A DNA stretch of 64,000 bases, taken from the NCBI GenBank assembly GCA_019637755.1, contig JAHBVC010000002.1:591027-655026 (forward strand). Direction: 5' to 3'. A program made the position numbers and the translations under genes. The notes beneath the pieces were generated by a model. The model saw only the letters and a program-made list of their open reading frames with translations, was not told where the DNA came from and searched no databases. This DNA is from Anaerolineales bacterium (GTDB lineage: Bacteria; Chloroflexota; Anaerolineae; Anaerolineales; UBA11579). Positions 18,137 through 27,469 of the stretch are shown here, in pieces; the first letter of the stretch is position 1; each line of letters opens with the position of its first letter.

Positions 18137-18216
18137 GCAGGAATGGAACGGATATTCTAATAAAAGCTGGCAGCAGTAATGAGGATTAGCTCAAAAAAGC
18201 GTATCTAAGCACAGGG

Positions 18217-19539
18217 TTAAGCTGTGGGACGAGAATTAATAGTTGTGAAGAAGTCGTCAACCTTTTCTTTGTCCAACAAGAGAGTAAGCAAGCGATACTC
18301 TGCACTCCTCTCATCGAGCTTGTCAATTACCAAGCGCGCTATGGTGCGCAACCGTTCAAGCTGAAAGACAGACCTGATTCTTTGTCGCAAAATACTTGAG
18401 CCCGCAATTGCACTCGTAAATGCTATTGCTGCCCTTTCGTCGAAATTCTCGAACAATCTGATCACTATTGGGGCAGCCGCCCAAGAATAATAATTCCGAT
18501 ATGACTGATAGCCAACATAGGTCAGCATCAGTGAACGAACGTAGCGGTCCAATAACATGTCGGGAATACTCATCCCAAGCTGCTCAATGCGAGAAACAAT
18601 TTTTGCTTCAATATCCCAGCTGTCAAGATTGTTCTCTAAAGCCTCTATCTCTTTGTTAAACACAATCTGACGAGTAGCGGTTGAGGTATATCGAAGACTT
18701 CCATCGCAAATTGATAAAAAACGTATAGCTTGAGCACTCTTTCGCGCTTGACCCTGCTGCAATTCCTTGTCAACGCGCCCGCCGACTTGATGTTTAGTTT
18801 CCTTCTGCAAGAACTCCCATAGCAATGGAGCGCAAAGCTCGATATTACTTCTCAACCTTGTTGAAGTTGCCTCATGCTGATAAATAGTCAAAAAACGATT
18901 GATTAGCTCTATCTTATATATCTCAGGCAGGTCACCGAGCGACTGTTGCACCGCTAGTTTTTCTTGCATGAAGTCGTCGCTATCCATCACTGCGATATAG
19001 GCGTTTATATCGATGATTGCAGGTGGAGGTTCAACTGAAAGAACATACTGATTGCAATCTATCATCAGATTCATTACTTTAACTACGCTTGGATCTGAAC
19101 TCTTCGGGTGACCATCAAATATATGACGCGTTTCTCTAGCCTGATGCAGGACCTTCTTCGCTTCCCAATCAAGAACACCAATTTTGTATGCCCCCTCAAT
19201 TAGGTCGTAGTCTGTAACATGCTCTTGGAAATCTTCGTATGTCCTGATTTCTCGGGAACCACCTGGACGCTCCTTGTTAAAGAGATCTAGGCTTCGATGA
19301 AGAATTTTCCGTCGGAGGTCATCTACCACAGCGTTCCAGTAGGAACCTATAGCGCTACGATAACCCCCTACTGACAGAACCCTGCTCGCCTCTTTGATAT
19401 ACGGGTTATCCCTGATTTCATCTCTAACATTATTTAGAGCAACCTGTATGTATTCGATATCCTGGCTTGGAATCTGAACAGCCTGCGGAGGTTGGCTTAA
19501 GATTTCACTCGAAGTGTGTTCTTCCATGTTAGACCCCAT
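18217..19539 (-). CDS. AT-rich protein of unknown function with a HEPN-like motif
   Basis: 440 residues; no family recognised with certainty. The gene is much richer in A/T than its neighbours (the 60 bases 18841-18900 contain only 20 G/C), which suggests recent transfer. The N-terminal third looks all-helical, with GYRSAIGSYWNAVVDDLRRK, a pattern seen at the start of HEPN-type helical domains. R138-H139...H144 fits the HEPN nuclease consensus Rx4-6H with a polar residue after Arg. The C-terminal half is also helical (LTYVGYQSYRNYYSW, FENFDERAAIAF). An RNase or abortive-infection role is only a hypothesis. An in-frame ATG at 19527 could be the start. Confidence 0.7.
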   Translation of the reverse strand: MGSNMEEHTSSEILSQPPQAVQIPSQDIEYIQVALNNVRDEIRDNPYIKEASRVLSVGGYRSAIGSYWNAVVDDLRRKILHRSLDLFNKERPGGSREIRTYEDFQEHVTDYDLIEGAYKIGVLDWEAKKVLHQARETRHIFDGHPKSSDPSVVKVMNLMIDCNQYVLSVEPPPAIIDINAYIAVMDSDDFMQEKLAVQQSLGDLPEIYKIELINRFLTIYQHEATSTRLRSNIELCAPLLWEFLQKETKHQVGGRVDKELQQGQARKSAQAIRFLSICDGSLRYTSTATRQIVFNKEIEALENNLDSWDIEAKIVSRIEQLGMSIPDMLLDRYVRSLMLTYVGYQSYRNYYSWAAAPIVIRLFENFDERAAIAFTSAIAGSSILRQRIRSVFQLERLRTIARLVIDKLDERSAEYRLLTLLLDKEKVDDFFTTINSRPTA

Positions 19540-19737
19540 GAGAAACTATGAAGTGTAAAAGATGCATTTTACCTCTCTGAAAAACAATTGTGGATCAATG
19601 CATCGACTGTCACTCATCTAATACACCGCACAAACTTGTAGGTGATTACGCTAGAGGGTGAGGGCAAAATTTACAACTAGCACTCTGCTGCAAAAAAGAA
19701 TTGCTTTCTTCTCCCCACATCTAGAAACACTACTAAC

Positions 19738-20766
19738 CTACTCCTCCAACGCCTCAACCACGGTCACCGGTGACCAGGCGGGCAGCAGCGCATACGGGCT
19801 CTCGGTGGGCAGGTGCCAGGCTTCGCCGGGGTTGGCCAGGTCCATAATGAACAGTTGGTAATTGCCTGCCCGCGTGGAGTGGAACACAAGGTAGCGCCCA
19901 TCCGGGGAGAAGGTCGGGTGGCCGTCTTCGGCCGGGTTATCGGTGAGCTGGGTCAGGTCGCTGCCGTCCGGGCGCATCATGTAGATGTCGGCGTTGCCGT
20001 TGCGCCAGGTCTCGAAGGCGATCCACTCGCCATCCGGCGACCAGCTCGGGCGCCAGTCCAGCTTGGCCTCATCGGTCAGTTGGCGCAGATCGCTGCCATC
20101 GGCGTTGACGATAAAAAGCTCAGAGTTGCCAGTGCGCCGCGAGGTGAATACGATCTGTGCCCCATCCGGCGACCAGGCCGGCTCGTAGTCGTAGCCCGGA
20201 TGGTCGGTCAGTTGTAGCAGCTCGTTGCCTTCGCTATCCATGATGAACAGATCGCGGTTGCCGCCGCGCTCTGACATGTAGACGATCTGCGAACCGTCGG
20301 GCGAATAGCTGGGATAGCAATCAAAGCCCGGCAACGTGGTCAGCGGGCGCAGTTGGCGGCTGGCCAGATCGATGTAATAGATATCGCGCGAAACATCGGC
20401 ACTGGGCACTGCATCGTAGGCTAGCCCGCGGCCGTCCGGCGCCCACACCGGCGCCTCAGCAAAGCCATTGGGAAACTCGCCGGTCAGGTTGAGCTCATCG
20501 CTACCATCCGGGCGGATCAGCCAGATATCGCGGCGGCCGCCGATGCTGGCGGTATAGGTTAGCCAGCCCAGCTCGTGCAGGGCCAGCGCGGTCTCCGGGC
20601 TGGCCGTGGCCGGTGGTGGCTGGGCAGGCAGTGCGGCGGTCTCCGCTGCGGCGGGCGTGCGCGTGGGCAGGTGCGTATCCGGCGGGGCGATGCAGCCCGC
20701 TAGCAGGCACGCCGCCAGCAGGGCGCAGCCTGCCAGCGGCAACAAAGGGCGGGTGCGCAAGCGCAC
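19738..20766 (-). CDS. TolB-like beta-propeller lipoprotein
   Basis: 342 residues from a GTG at 20766, chosen because GGAGGAG lies just before it and the lipoprotein signal starts there; the frame further upstream overlaps the previous gene. The lipobox is LAGC with Cys25. After a Thr/Pro/Ala linker come repeated 40-residue blades with the TolB/PD40 pattern (W/FSPDG...IxF/Y... followed by DLFIMD or DIYMM and LTxxP), about six copies. It would sit outside the membrane. The GTG overlaps the TAG stop of the SbcD-like gene by one base, so the two are translationally coupled, a puzzling pairing of a surface protein with a nuclease. Confidence 0.85.
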   Translation of the reverse strand: MRLRTRPLLPLAGCALLAACLLAGCIAPPDTHLPTRTPAAAETAALPAQPPPATASPETALALHELGWLTYTASIGGRRDIWLIRPDGSDELNLTGEFPNGFAEAPVWAPDGRGLAYDAVPSADVSRDIYYIDLASRQLRPLTTLPGFDCYPSYSPDGSQIVYMSERGGNRDLFIMDSEGNELLQLTDHPGYDYEPAWSPDGAQIVFTSRRTGNSELFIVNADGSDLRQLTDEAKLDWRPSWSPDGEWIAFETWRNGNADIYMMRPDGSDLTQLTDNPAEDGHPTFSPDGRYLVFHSTRAGNYQLFIMDLANPGEAWHLPTESPYALLPAWSPVTVVEALEE

Positions 20767-21998
20767 TACTCCTCCGCCTGCGGATTCTCGATGATCTCTT
20801 TTGCCAGCCCGGTTAGCGTGGCACGTTGCTCCGGGTCGAGGTGTACGGTATCCCAATAGAGATCGAGCAAGTCATAGGGCGTCATCTCGCTGACCACGCG
20901 GCCCTCGGCAATGCGGCTGCGCGCGCTGATCTCAGGGCGCTTGAGCAAGTGAAACTCAAAGGTCCCGGCGGCCGCGGCGCGGATCTGCGCTTCGTCGATA
21001 TACGCTTCCCACTCGCGCGGGTAAAACACCATCAGGCGCGCAATCGCATCCTGCAACTGCTCGGGCGGCGGCAGCTTAGCGATGATATCCGCGGTAACGC
21101 TCAGTTCATTCTCTGGCCGTGCCACCCCAGTCCAAAACTTGCGGATGTGACGCAGTTGGCGCCAATCCAATTGAGTGTTGTGCTTCTGCACATCAGCGAT
21201 GACAAAGTATTTGTCATCGCGCGCCTCGCCAAAATCCACGCGCTCAATCGAGCCCGGGTACACCACCGGGGGCTGGCCGCCCTCGTTGAGATCCTGCTTC
21301 TTGTGGATGTGGCCCAGTGCCACATAGTCAAGGCGCGTGTCGCGCACCAGGCTGCCCGAAAGCACCAGGTCATTGCCCAGCATCACGGTGTGCTCGCCGC
21401 CATACACTGCGCCCTGCACTGAGGCATGCGCTGCCATCACAATCGGCATGCTGTGATCGGCAGCATCCAGGTACTCGTTGACGCGCCGGGTCAGGTACTC
21501 TTCCATCTGCGTGTAGATGTCATCGACCTCATCGCCCACGCTTTGCAGCGCGGCTAGCATCGCCGAGCGCGTCACCCACGGCAGGGCAATCACCTGCAGC
21601 GGCAGATCCCACAGATCCGCCGGGCCGAGGAACTGCGGCTTGTCGAGTACTTTGATGAAGGGCACTTCCAGGGTGGCATATTCTTCCAGGGCGTGAGCAC
21701 GGCCCAGGCTGGGCGAAAGGTCATGGTTGCCCACCAGCAACAGGGTGGGGATCTGCGCCTTGGAAAGTTTGATCATGCGCCGGCCCCACTCGCGCATAAA
21801 GGTGGGCGCAGGGTTGCGATCCTTATACGCATCCCCGGCAAAGATCACCATATCGACCCGTTCCTGGATGGCGGTATCGATGATCTCGTCCAGTGAGCGC
21901 AAAAAGTCCATCACGCGGATCGGCAAGCCGGTTTCGGGGTCCTGGCGGCCGGTGTTGGCCATGTCAATGTGGGCGTCGGCGAAGTGCAGGATTTTCAT
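20766..21998 (-). CDS. SbcD/Mre11-type metallophosphoesterase (DNA exonuclease)
   Basis: 410 residues. The phosphoesterase motifs are all present: FADAHID, AGDAYKD, GNHD, AAHAS and GHIHKK, which ligate two metal ions. Size and order match the SbcD/Mre11/YhaO group, which trims DNA ends and hairpins, normally with an SbcC/Rad50 ATPase. No SbcC-like gene is adjacent, unlike the common sbcDC operon. The next gene downstream is a lipoprotein whose start overlaps this stop. It could also act alone in the manner of YhaO-like proteins. Confidence 0.85.
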   Translation of the reverse strand: MKILHFADAHIDMANTGRQDPETGLPIRVMDFLRSLDEIIDTAIQERVDMVIFAGDAYKDRNPAPTFMREWGRRMIKLSKAQIPTLLLVGNHDLSPSLGRAHALEEYATLEVPFIKVLDKPQFLGPADLWDLPLQVIALPWVTRSAMLAALQSVGDEVDDIYTQMEEYLTRRVNEYLDAADHSMPIVMAAHASVQGAVYGGEHTVMLGNDLVLSGSLVRDTRLDYVALGHIHKKQDLNEGGQPPVVYPGSIERVDFGEARDDKYFVIADVQKHNTQLDWRQLRHIRKFWTGVARPENELSVTADIIAKLPPPEQLQDAIARLMVFYPREWEAYIDEAQIRAAAAGTFEFHLLKRPEISARSRIAEGRVVSEMTPYDLLDLYWDTVHLDPEQRATLTGLAKEIIENPQAEE

Positions 21999-22006
21999 AC
22001 GTGTTC

Positions 22007-23338
22007 CTAGGGGCTTACTCCCAAGCGTTGCAACTGAGCAATGCCGGGGCCAAAATTAGGGTTGAGACGCACCGCCTCACGATAATCAGCGATGGCGTTA
22101 TCCGTCTCGCCAATGGCTTCGCGTGCCAGGCCACGCCAGTAGATACTCTCCTCCAGCGTGGGCTCAGCAATGGTTTCCAACAACGTGACATTAGCCAGGG
22201 CAATCACATCCGCATAGCGGCCACTGTAGTAGTAAGCCCAGTATGGCCAGCTCTGATACCACAGCATGCGATACGGGCGCGTCTCAGGGTCGAGGCCCTG
22301 GTAGAGCTGAAAGGCGTAATCGTAGGCATGCGCTGCGTCGGCATATTCCAACAGGCGCACATGATTGGTGCCGACATTGAACCAGGCATAGTAGGCATCC
22401 AGCCCGCTGAGGGTCTCGCTATCGGCGCGGGCGGTCTGCATGGCATGCGTGAAGGCCCATTGCTCATCCGCCCAGGGGCCAAGCGCCTCCAGCAGCGCGG
22501 CTTGCTGTGCCTGCGGGTACACCACAATAAACAGGAAGTTGAACTGGCGCCAAGCGGAATAGAAATCCGCATAGGGCCAGCGCATGTTCTTGCCCGTATC
22601 GCTCTCGCCCCCGCGCTCGTAGGTATCCTGCACGATGAAGACACCTTCGGCATCGTCGTAACCAGTGACAAATTGGTAGTGCCCCAGCCACGAGTATTTG
22701 CCGCTGGCATCGGTGGTGTAGTAGCCCTTCTCGACGATGGCGGGGAAGCCAGCCGCCAGCAGGCGCTTGAGCGTATCCATCTCGCCGCCCATGCGGATGA
22801 GGGCCTGCATGCCGGGCACCTGCGTGTTGGCAAAGTCCTCCATCTCATAGGGCATCACGTTCTTGTCTTCCGGTTGGTTGGGGTTGCTGCCAATGCCGGG
22901 TTTGACGTAACGTGCCACGTCATCACGGTCGCCCTCCCAGCCCCAGAAGTTGAGCGCCATGGTCATATTGGCCGGGCCGCAATAGTTCCAGCGGTTGTGC
23001 TGGTCTACATAGGTGAAGCCACCCAATTGCACCTGAGGCGGCAGTGGCACCGCCGTGGCCGGCTGCGTCGCCTGCGGCGTGCGGGTGGGCAGCTGTGTAG
23101 GTTGGCTGATGGTGGTGATTTGCGGCTGGAACACCGCCTCTTGTGGTGGATTGAAGAAATAGACGATACGGGTGCGCAGTGCCTCGAGGCGCCACGCCAG
23201 GCGCTCTTTAACCGGCGGCAGGTTATAGATCAGCAGGACCAGCAACAGGCCCGCCAGCAGGATCGCCAGCACGCGCAGCCATTTTGGTGTGGGTGGGCGG
23301 CGGCGACGGTTACTGGGGCGAAGATAGGAGTCTTGCAT
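22007..23338 (-). CDS. Membrane-anchored C39-family peptidase with TPR tail
   Basis: 443 residues from ATG 23338 (a TTG nine bases upstream is in frame). A basic N-terminus (RPSNRRRRPP) is followed by one membrane segment (about 19-42), then a Thr/Pro linker and a papain-like C39 domain (about 105-260) with the catalytic Cys in WNYCGPANM, His in LGHYQFVTGY and Asp in VQDTY. The C-terminal third holds TPR-like repeats, including IADYREAVRLNPNFGPGIAQL. The active site faces outside. Peptidase C39 relatives cleave double-glycine leaders, but this stand-alone type is not tied to an exporter here, so the substrate is unknown. Confidence 0.85.
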   Translation of the reverse strand: MQDSYLRPSNRRRRPPTPKWLRVLAILLAGLLLVLLIYNLPPVKERLAWRLEALRTRIVYFFNPPQEAVFQPQITTISQPTQLPTRTPQATQPATAVPLPPQVQLGGFTYVDQHNRWNYCGPANMTMALNFWGWEGDRDDVARYVKPGIGSNPNQPEDKNVMPYEMEDFANTQVPGMQALIRMGGEMDTLKRLLAAGFPAIVEKGYYTTDASGKYSWLGHYQFVTGYDDAEGVFIVQDTYERGGESDTGKNMRWPYADFYSAWRQFNFLFIVVYPQAQQAALLEALGPWADEQWAFTHAMQTARADSETLSGLDAYYAWFNVGTNHVRLLEYADAAHAYDYAFQLYQGLDPETRPYRMLWYQSWPYWAYYYSGRYADVIALANVTLLETIAEPTLEESIYWRGLAREAIGETDNAIADYREAVRLNPNFGPGIAQLQRLGVSP

Positions 23339-23396
23339 GCGCTGCAAACGATTCTATCATCCGCAGATTAAGGCCAGCAGAGCAGGCCGGCCGGGG

Positions 23397-24224
23397 TCAG
23401 CCCCGCGTGGCGCGCTCCGCGGCAACCGCCTGCAGGCTGGCCGCCTCAACGATGTTGGGTGCCAGGCGGCCCAGATACCACACCAGGCGCGCCCGCGCCG
23501 GCGCCACGATGGTGGCCGCATTGCGCTCCACGCCGCGCAGCGCTTCGGCGGCGAACTTATCGGCCGGATACGGCGGCCCGGCCAGTTTGGTGAGGAAGCG
23601 GCGCACATTGGGCGTCCAGGGCATATTCTTGATATCGGCCGGGGGCGGCGCATCCAGCATGGGCGTCTCCACCGAAGCGGGGCACAAAACGCTGACGCAC
23701 ACACCTTGCGCAGCGGCCTCAATGCGCAAACTATGGCTCAGGCCCACGATGGCATGCTTGGTCATTGCGTACGGGGTCAGCAATGGCGCTGGGCCGAGGC
23801 CGGCCAGCGAGGCGGTGTTAATAATGTGCCCACGCCCCTGGCGCAGCATCTGTGGGTAAGCGGCCGCCACCCCGTTTAACGTACCGTTGATATTGATATC
23901 AATAATGCGCTGCCAAGCTTCCGCCGGAATTTCGGAGACTTCCCCCGCAATGCCAATGCCAGCATTGTTGAACAAGTAGTCAAGGTGGCCGTGCTGCTGG
24001 ACAATAGCATCCACGCATTTCTGGAAAGCCTTAGCGTCACGCACATCCAGTTTCACTGCTGCGGCCTGTGCGCCGCACGCCGCGGCCACAGCCTGGGCAG
24101 CAGCCAAATCTATATCCGCCACGGTCACCCAGCCGCCCCGCGCGGCAATCGCCTGCGCCAAGGCGCGGCCAATTCCCGAACCGCCGCCGGTAATCAGTAC
24201 TGTGGAGTTTTTCCATCGTTCCAT
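23397..24224 (-). CDS. Short-chain dehydrogenase/reductase
   Basis: 275 residues. Classical SDR: NAD(P)-binding TGGGSGIG near residues 12-19, NNAG in LFNNAGIG, catalytic Ser in NTASLAG and YAMTK supplying Tyr and Lys. The Asp at the end of strand 2 (VADIDLA) favours NAD over NADP. The substrate cannot be told from sequence. The start is supported by a TGGAGGTG ribosome binding site seven bases upstream. It lies 58 bases upstream of the C39 peptidase gene on the same strand. Confidence 0.88.
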   Translation of the reverse strand: MERWKNSTVLITGGGSGIGRALAQAIAARGGWVTVADIDLAAAQAVAAACGAQAAAVKLDVRDAKAFQKCVDAIVQQHGHLDYLFNNAGIGIAGEVSEIPAEAWQRIIDININGTLNGVAAAYPQMLRQGRGHIINTASLAGLGPAPLLTPYAMTKHAIVGLSHSLRIEAAAQGVCVSVLCPASVETPMLDAPPPADIKNMPWTPNVRRFLTKLAGPPYPADKFAAEALRGVERNAATIVAPARARLVWYLGRLAPNIVEAASLQAVAAERATRG

Positions 24225-24301
24225 GTGTACACCTCCAAGGCTGGCTTCATTATTGCATAGAAACTTCAGTGAAATAGGCGTGTATCCCTAGGGTGTACCA
24301 C

Positions 24302-24307
24302 TATAAT
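24302..24307 (+). promoter_or_regulatory. -10 element (TATAAT) of the DEAD-box helicase
   Basis: Perfect TATAAT, 31 bases before the chosen ATG at 24339. An earlier ATG at 24306 overlaps the -10 box itself and so cannot be the start. Confidence 0.65.
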
Positions 24308-24338
24308 GAAGATCATTCTCGAAACAAGAAAGCAGTAC

Positions 24339-25808
24339 ATGGAAAACTCAATCACCCCTCCGAGCCTCCCCGAAACCACGTTGACCCAGTTGAGCGCCCG
24401 CATCCAGGACGCGGCGCAGCGCGCTCACTGGAGCCAACTGACCCCGGTGCAAGCCAAAGCCATCCCCTATATGCTCGCCGGCAAAGACCTGATGGTGCAA
24501 GCACGCACCGGCAGCGGCAAAACCGGCGCCTTCCTGCTGCCAATGCTCGAACGGCTGGACGCCAGCCGCAAAGAGCCACAGGCGCTGGTGCTGGTGCCCA
24601 CGCGTGAGCTGGCCAGCCAGGTGACCAAAGACGCCCAGGTGCTGTTTCCCGGCAGCGGACTGGAGGTGGTGCCCGTGTATGGTGGTGTAGGCTACGGCCC
24701 GCAACTCGAAGGCTTCCAGCGCGGCGCCCAGGTGATCGTGGGCACGCCGGGCCGCGTGCTCGATCATTTGCTCAAACGCAATCTGAACTTGAACGCGCTG
24801 CGCATGCTGGTGCTCGACGAAGCCGACCGTATGCTTTCGATGGGCTTCTATCCAGACATGCTGGAAGTACAACGTTACCTGCCCCAACAAGGCGTACAGG
24901 CCAGCATGTTCTCGGCCACCTTCCCGCAGACGGTGCAAAGCCTGGCGCAGCGCTTTTTGGATGCGCCCGATTTCCTCGCCCTCAGCCGTGACCATGTGCA
25001 CGTTACCAACGTAGAGCATGTAGTGATGACCGTGCCGCGCATGGATAAGGACCGCACGCTGGTGCGTTTGCTGGAGATCGAGAACCCCCACCAAGCCATC
25101 ATTTTCTGCAACACCAAGGTGCGCGTGAACTACGTCACCACGGTGCTGCAACGTTTTGGCTTCAACGCCGCCGAACTGAGTTCAGAGCTTTCGCAGGCGG
25201 CGCGCGAGAAAGTGCTGGCGCAACTCAAGGATGGCTCGCTGAACTTTCTGGTGGCCACGGATGTTGCCGCCCGCGGCATCGACATTCCTGAGCTTGAACT
25301 GGTGATCCTCTATGAGCCGCCCGAAGAAGCCGAGTTGTACATCCACCGCGCCGGCCGCACCGGGCGCGCCGGAGCGGGCGGCGTGGCGATCAGCCTGATC
25401 ATCACCGGCCTGGAGGAGCGCGAGCTCAAGAAGATCGCGGCGATCTACAAGATCGAGTTCACCGAGCGCCCCGCCCCCACTGAAGACGAGGTGGCCAGCA
25501 TCCTCGGGCAGCGCCTCACCGCCCAGCTGGAAGCCCAGCTACGCGGGCGCGACAAACTGCAGGTGGAGCGCAGCCAGCGCTTCCGCGCCCTGGCGCGCCA
25601 ATTGGCCGAGAACGACGAAGGCCAGGCACTGTTGGCGATGCTGCTGGATGATAGCTACCACGCCGCGGCCCACCCGCAGCAACTGATCGCCGCGGCATCG
25701 GCAGCCGCCAAGCCTGTGCCCGCTCGCCCGCAAGGCGGCGCGGAGCGGGATGGCGGCCGCCGGCGTGACAATGCCCGCCGTGGCGACCGTGGCCGCCGGC
25801 GCAGCTAA
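24339..25808 (+). CDS. DEAD-box ATP-dependent RNA helicase
   Basis: 489 residues from ATG 24339, because the upstream ATG at 24306 falls in the promoter. Motifs in order: Q motif region (TPVQAKAIPYMLAGKD), ARTGSGKT, PTRELASQV, GTPGRVLDHL, DEAD in VLDEADRML, SATFP, then ATDVAARGIDIP and HRAGRTGRAG. The tail is basic and Arg-rich (RRRDNARRGDRGRRRS), as in RNA-binding tails of CsdA/RhlE-like helicases involved in RNA decay, ribosome assembly or cold response. Its stop is one base from the convergent stop of the GT39 gene. Confidence 0.93.
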   Translation: MENSITPPSLPETTLTQLSARIQDAAQRAHWSQLTPVQAKAIPYMLAGKDLMVQARTGSGKTGAFLLPMLERLDASRKEPQALVLVPTRELASQVTKDAQVLFPGSGLEVVPVYGGVGYGPQLEGFQRGAQVIVGTPGRVLDHLLKRNLNLNALRMLVLDEADRMLSMGFYPDMLEVQRYLPQQGVQASMFSATFPQTVQSLAQRFLDAPDFLALSRDHVHVTNVEHVVMTVPRMDKDRTLVRLLEIENPHQAIIFCNTKVRVNYVTTVLQRFGFNAAELSSELSQAAREKVLAQLKDGSLNFLVATDVAARGIDIPELELVILYEPPEEAELYIHRAGRTGRAGAGGVAISLIITGLEERELKKIAAIYKIEFTERPAPTEDEVASILGQRLTAQLEAQLRGRDKLQVERSQRFRALARQLAENDEGQALLAMLLDDSYHAAAHPQQLIAAASAAAKPVPARPQGGAERDGGRRRDNARRGDRGRRRS

Positions 25809-25809
25809 C

Positions 25810-27339
25810 TTACGGCGCGGGAACGCGCAGATCGTAGATGATGTAGCCAGGCCCGGATTTCCACACCGGGTAGTTTTGCTGCAGTAATTGTTCGATCTCA
25901 GGCTGGCGCGCCAGCTCATCCATTTCGGTGATCAGGAAGTACTCTTTACCCGCCACCTCCTGGCGAAACCAGTCTTCCAGGTCCACCGTCTGGCCGGCCA
26001 ATTGGCGCAGGGCAAAATCCGCCGCAGACATCCAGTTGCTTACCGAGCGCCAGCCCCAGTATTCCAGGCGATAGCCGTAATCTGGGGTGATGGCGATCAG
26101 AGAGGCAGTGCGCGGGAATAATCCAGATATCTGCTGCCAGAAGGCGGGCTGCTGGCGATAGTCTTCACGTTTGAGCTCAGCGCGCGCAGTCCACCCTTGG
26201 ATGGCTACAAACACCAGCAAGACGGCCAGCAGCGCCGCGGCCTTGAGGCGCGGCGCGCCCTGCAGGCGCCCAGCCATCTGTTGCGCAAAGACCGCCAGGC
26301 CCAGCGCCACAATCGGCACCAGCGGCAATTGGTAATAGTCATGGCTGGCGATATGATAGGGCAGCACCAACGCGTAGACCAGGTAGCCAGCCCACAGCGC
26401 CAGCAACAGCGCCCGATCCGCTTTGCGGGTTAGCATCCCCACGCCCAGCAATGCGGCGAGGAAGAATTCAAAGCCCACCACCCTACTGATATTGGCATTG
26501 GCTTGCAGCCAAAAGCCAGGGGTCAACCACAATTGGGGGAAGAAGCGCAAACTGAATTGAGATTGCAATTCGCCCGTTACCCACAAACCATAAATATAGA
26601 AAGCCATGTAAGGCAACAAGGCCAGGAACGCCATCAGCCACACCTGGCGATTGCGCACAGCGCCGCGCCAGCCTAGTTTCACCAAGGGCACGCTGATGAA
26701 CGCCGCCGCCAACGGAAAGATTACCACTGTTTTGGCGAAGATCGCCAGGCCGGCCAGCAGCCCGGCGGCCGCCGCCCAACGCCAACTGGGTTGGCGCTCC
26801 CAGCGCAGCAAGGCATACAGCGCGGCGATCATCAGCGCCACCATCAGCGGGTCTGGCTGGAAGGCGCGGCTGGCGAATACGAGGTAGGGTGTGAACAAAT
26901 AGAACGCCAACGCAAACACAGCGCCGTTGGTGCCTGCCACTCGGCGGGTGAGCTGCAGCAGGGCCACCCCGCCCAGCAGCCAACAGAGACTGGCCAGCAG
27001 GCGCGGCACCCACAGGGCTTCCTGGCCCAACAGGCTATACAGGCTGGCCGAGATGCGTTCCATAATGGGCGGCTCGATCAGGCCTTGCGCTTTCCATTGA
27101 GTCACCGCCAGCTCGCGCTGCCAATCCGCAGCTGTGCCCAGAGTGGCATAGTACATGCCGCGCGCCTTAAGCGCCGAATACAACTGGCGCGTGGGGTGAA
27201 AATCCAATGGCGGATCACTGAGATCGTACAGGCGCAGGGCCGCGGCCGCCACGAAGAGCAGCAGCACCGTCACACGGTATAGCCAGGGGAATTGGTCAAA
27301 AGCTATTTTGGGGGTCTGGGGGGTATCGCTTGAAGTCAT
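25810..27339 (-). CDS. ArnT/GT39-like membrane glycosyltransferase
   Basis: 509 residues from ATG 27339; the long frame upstream of it is not coding-like. It is polytopic with about ten to twelve hydrophobic segments. The first extracellular loop holds DPPLDFHPTRQ with an acidic residue in the position of the GT-C catalytic Asp, and the region around AGTNGAVFALAFYLFTPYLVFASRAFQPDPLMVAL is typical of PMT/ArnT relatives. Such enzymes transfer sugars from polyprenyl-phosphate donors to lipids or proteins outside the membrane. Donor and acceptor are unknown. Confidence 0.82.
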   Translation of the reverse strand: MTSSDTPQTPKIAFDQFPWLYRVTVLLLFVAAAALRLYDLSDPPLDFHPTRQLYSALKARGMYYATLGTAADWQRELAVTQWKAQGLIEPPIMERISASLYSLLGQEALWVPRLLASLCWLLGGVALLQLTRRVAGTNGAVFALAFYLFTPYLVFASRAFQPDPLMVALMIAALYALLRWERQPSWRWAAAAGLLAGLAIFAKTVVIFPLAAAFISVPLVKLGWRGAVRNRQVWLMAFLALLPYMAFYIYGLWVTGELQSQFSLRFFPQLWLTPGFWLQANANISRVVGFEFFLAALLGVGMLTRKADRALLLALWAGYLVYALVLPYHIASHDYYQLPLVPIVALGLAVFAQQMAGRLQGAPRLKAAALLAVLLVFVAIQGWTARAELKREDYRQQPAFWQQISGLFPRTASLIAITPDYGYRLEYWGWRSVSNWMSAADFALRQLAGQTVDLEDWFRQEVAGKEYFLITEMDELARQPEIEQLLQQNYPVWKSGPGYIIYDLRVPAP

Positions 27340-27415
27340 CGTTTTCTCGCTGGCCGCGCCGCCTGCGCCACCACGCCTACGATACCATTTTTGTCTCTGC
27401 CTGCACCACAAAAGC

Positions 27416-27447
27416 AACGGGCGTTCACCCGTGGGTGAACGCCCGTT
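27416..27447. terminator. Strong hairpin downstream of the Asn/Gly-rich secreted protein
   Basis: A 15-base perfect stem (27416-27430 with 27433-27447) around a two-base loop. Read on the minus strand it follows the secreted-protein gene by 22 bases and is followed by GCTTTTG, a weak T tract, so it probably works as a terminator or 3' end stabiliser. Confidence 0.6.
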
Positions 27448-27469
27448 GTATACCTCATGGCAGCACAGC

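Noticed and set aside
16888-18189. 433-codon open frame on the plus strand
   Set aside because: Antisense to the MrfA-like helicase and made of Gly/Ala/His/Gln-rich sequence without a domain.
19658-19861. 67-codon frame on the plus strand
   Set aside because: Overlaps the end of the TolB-like lipoprotein gene and has no promoter, ribosome binding site or domain.
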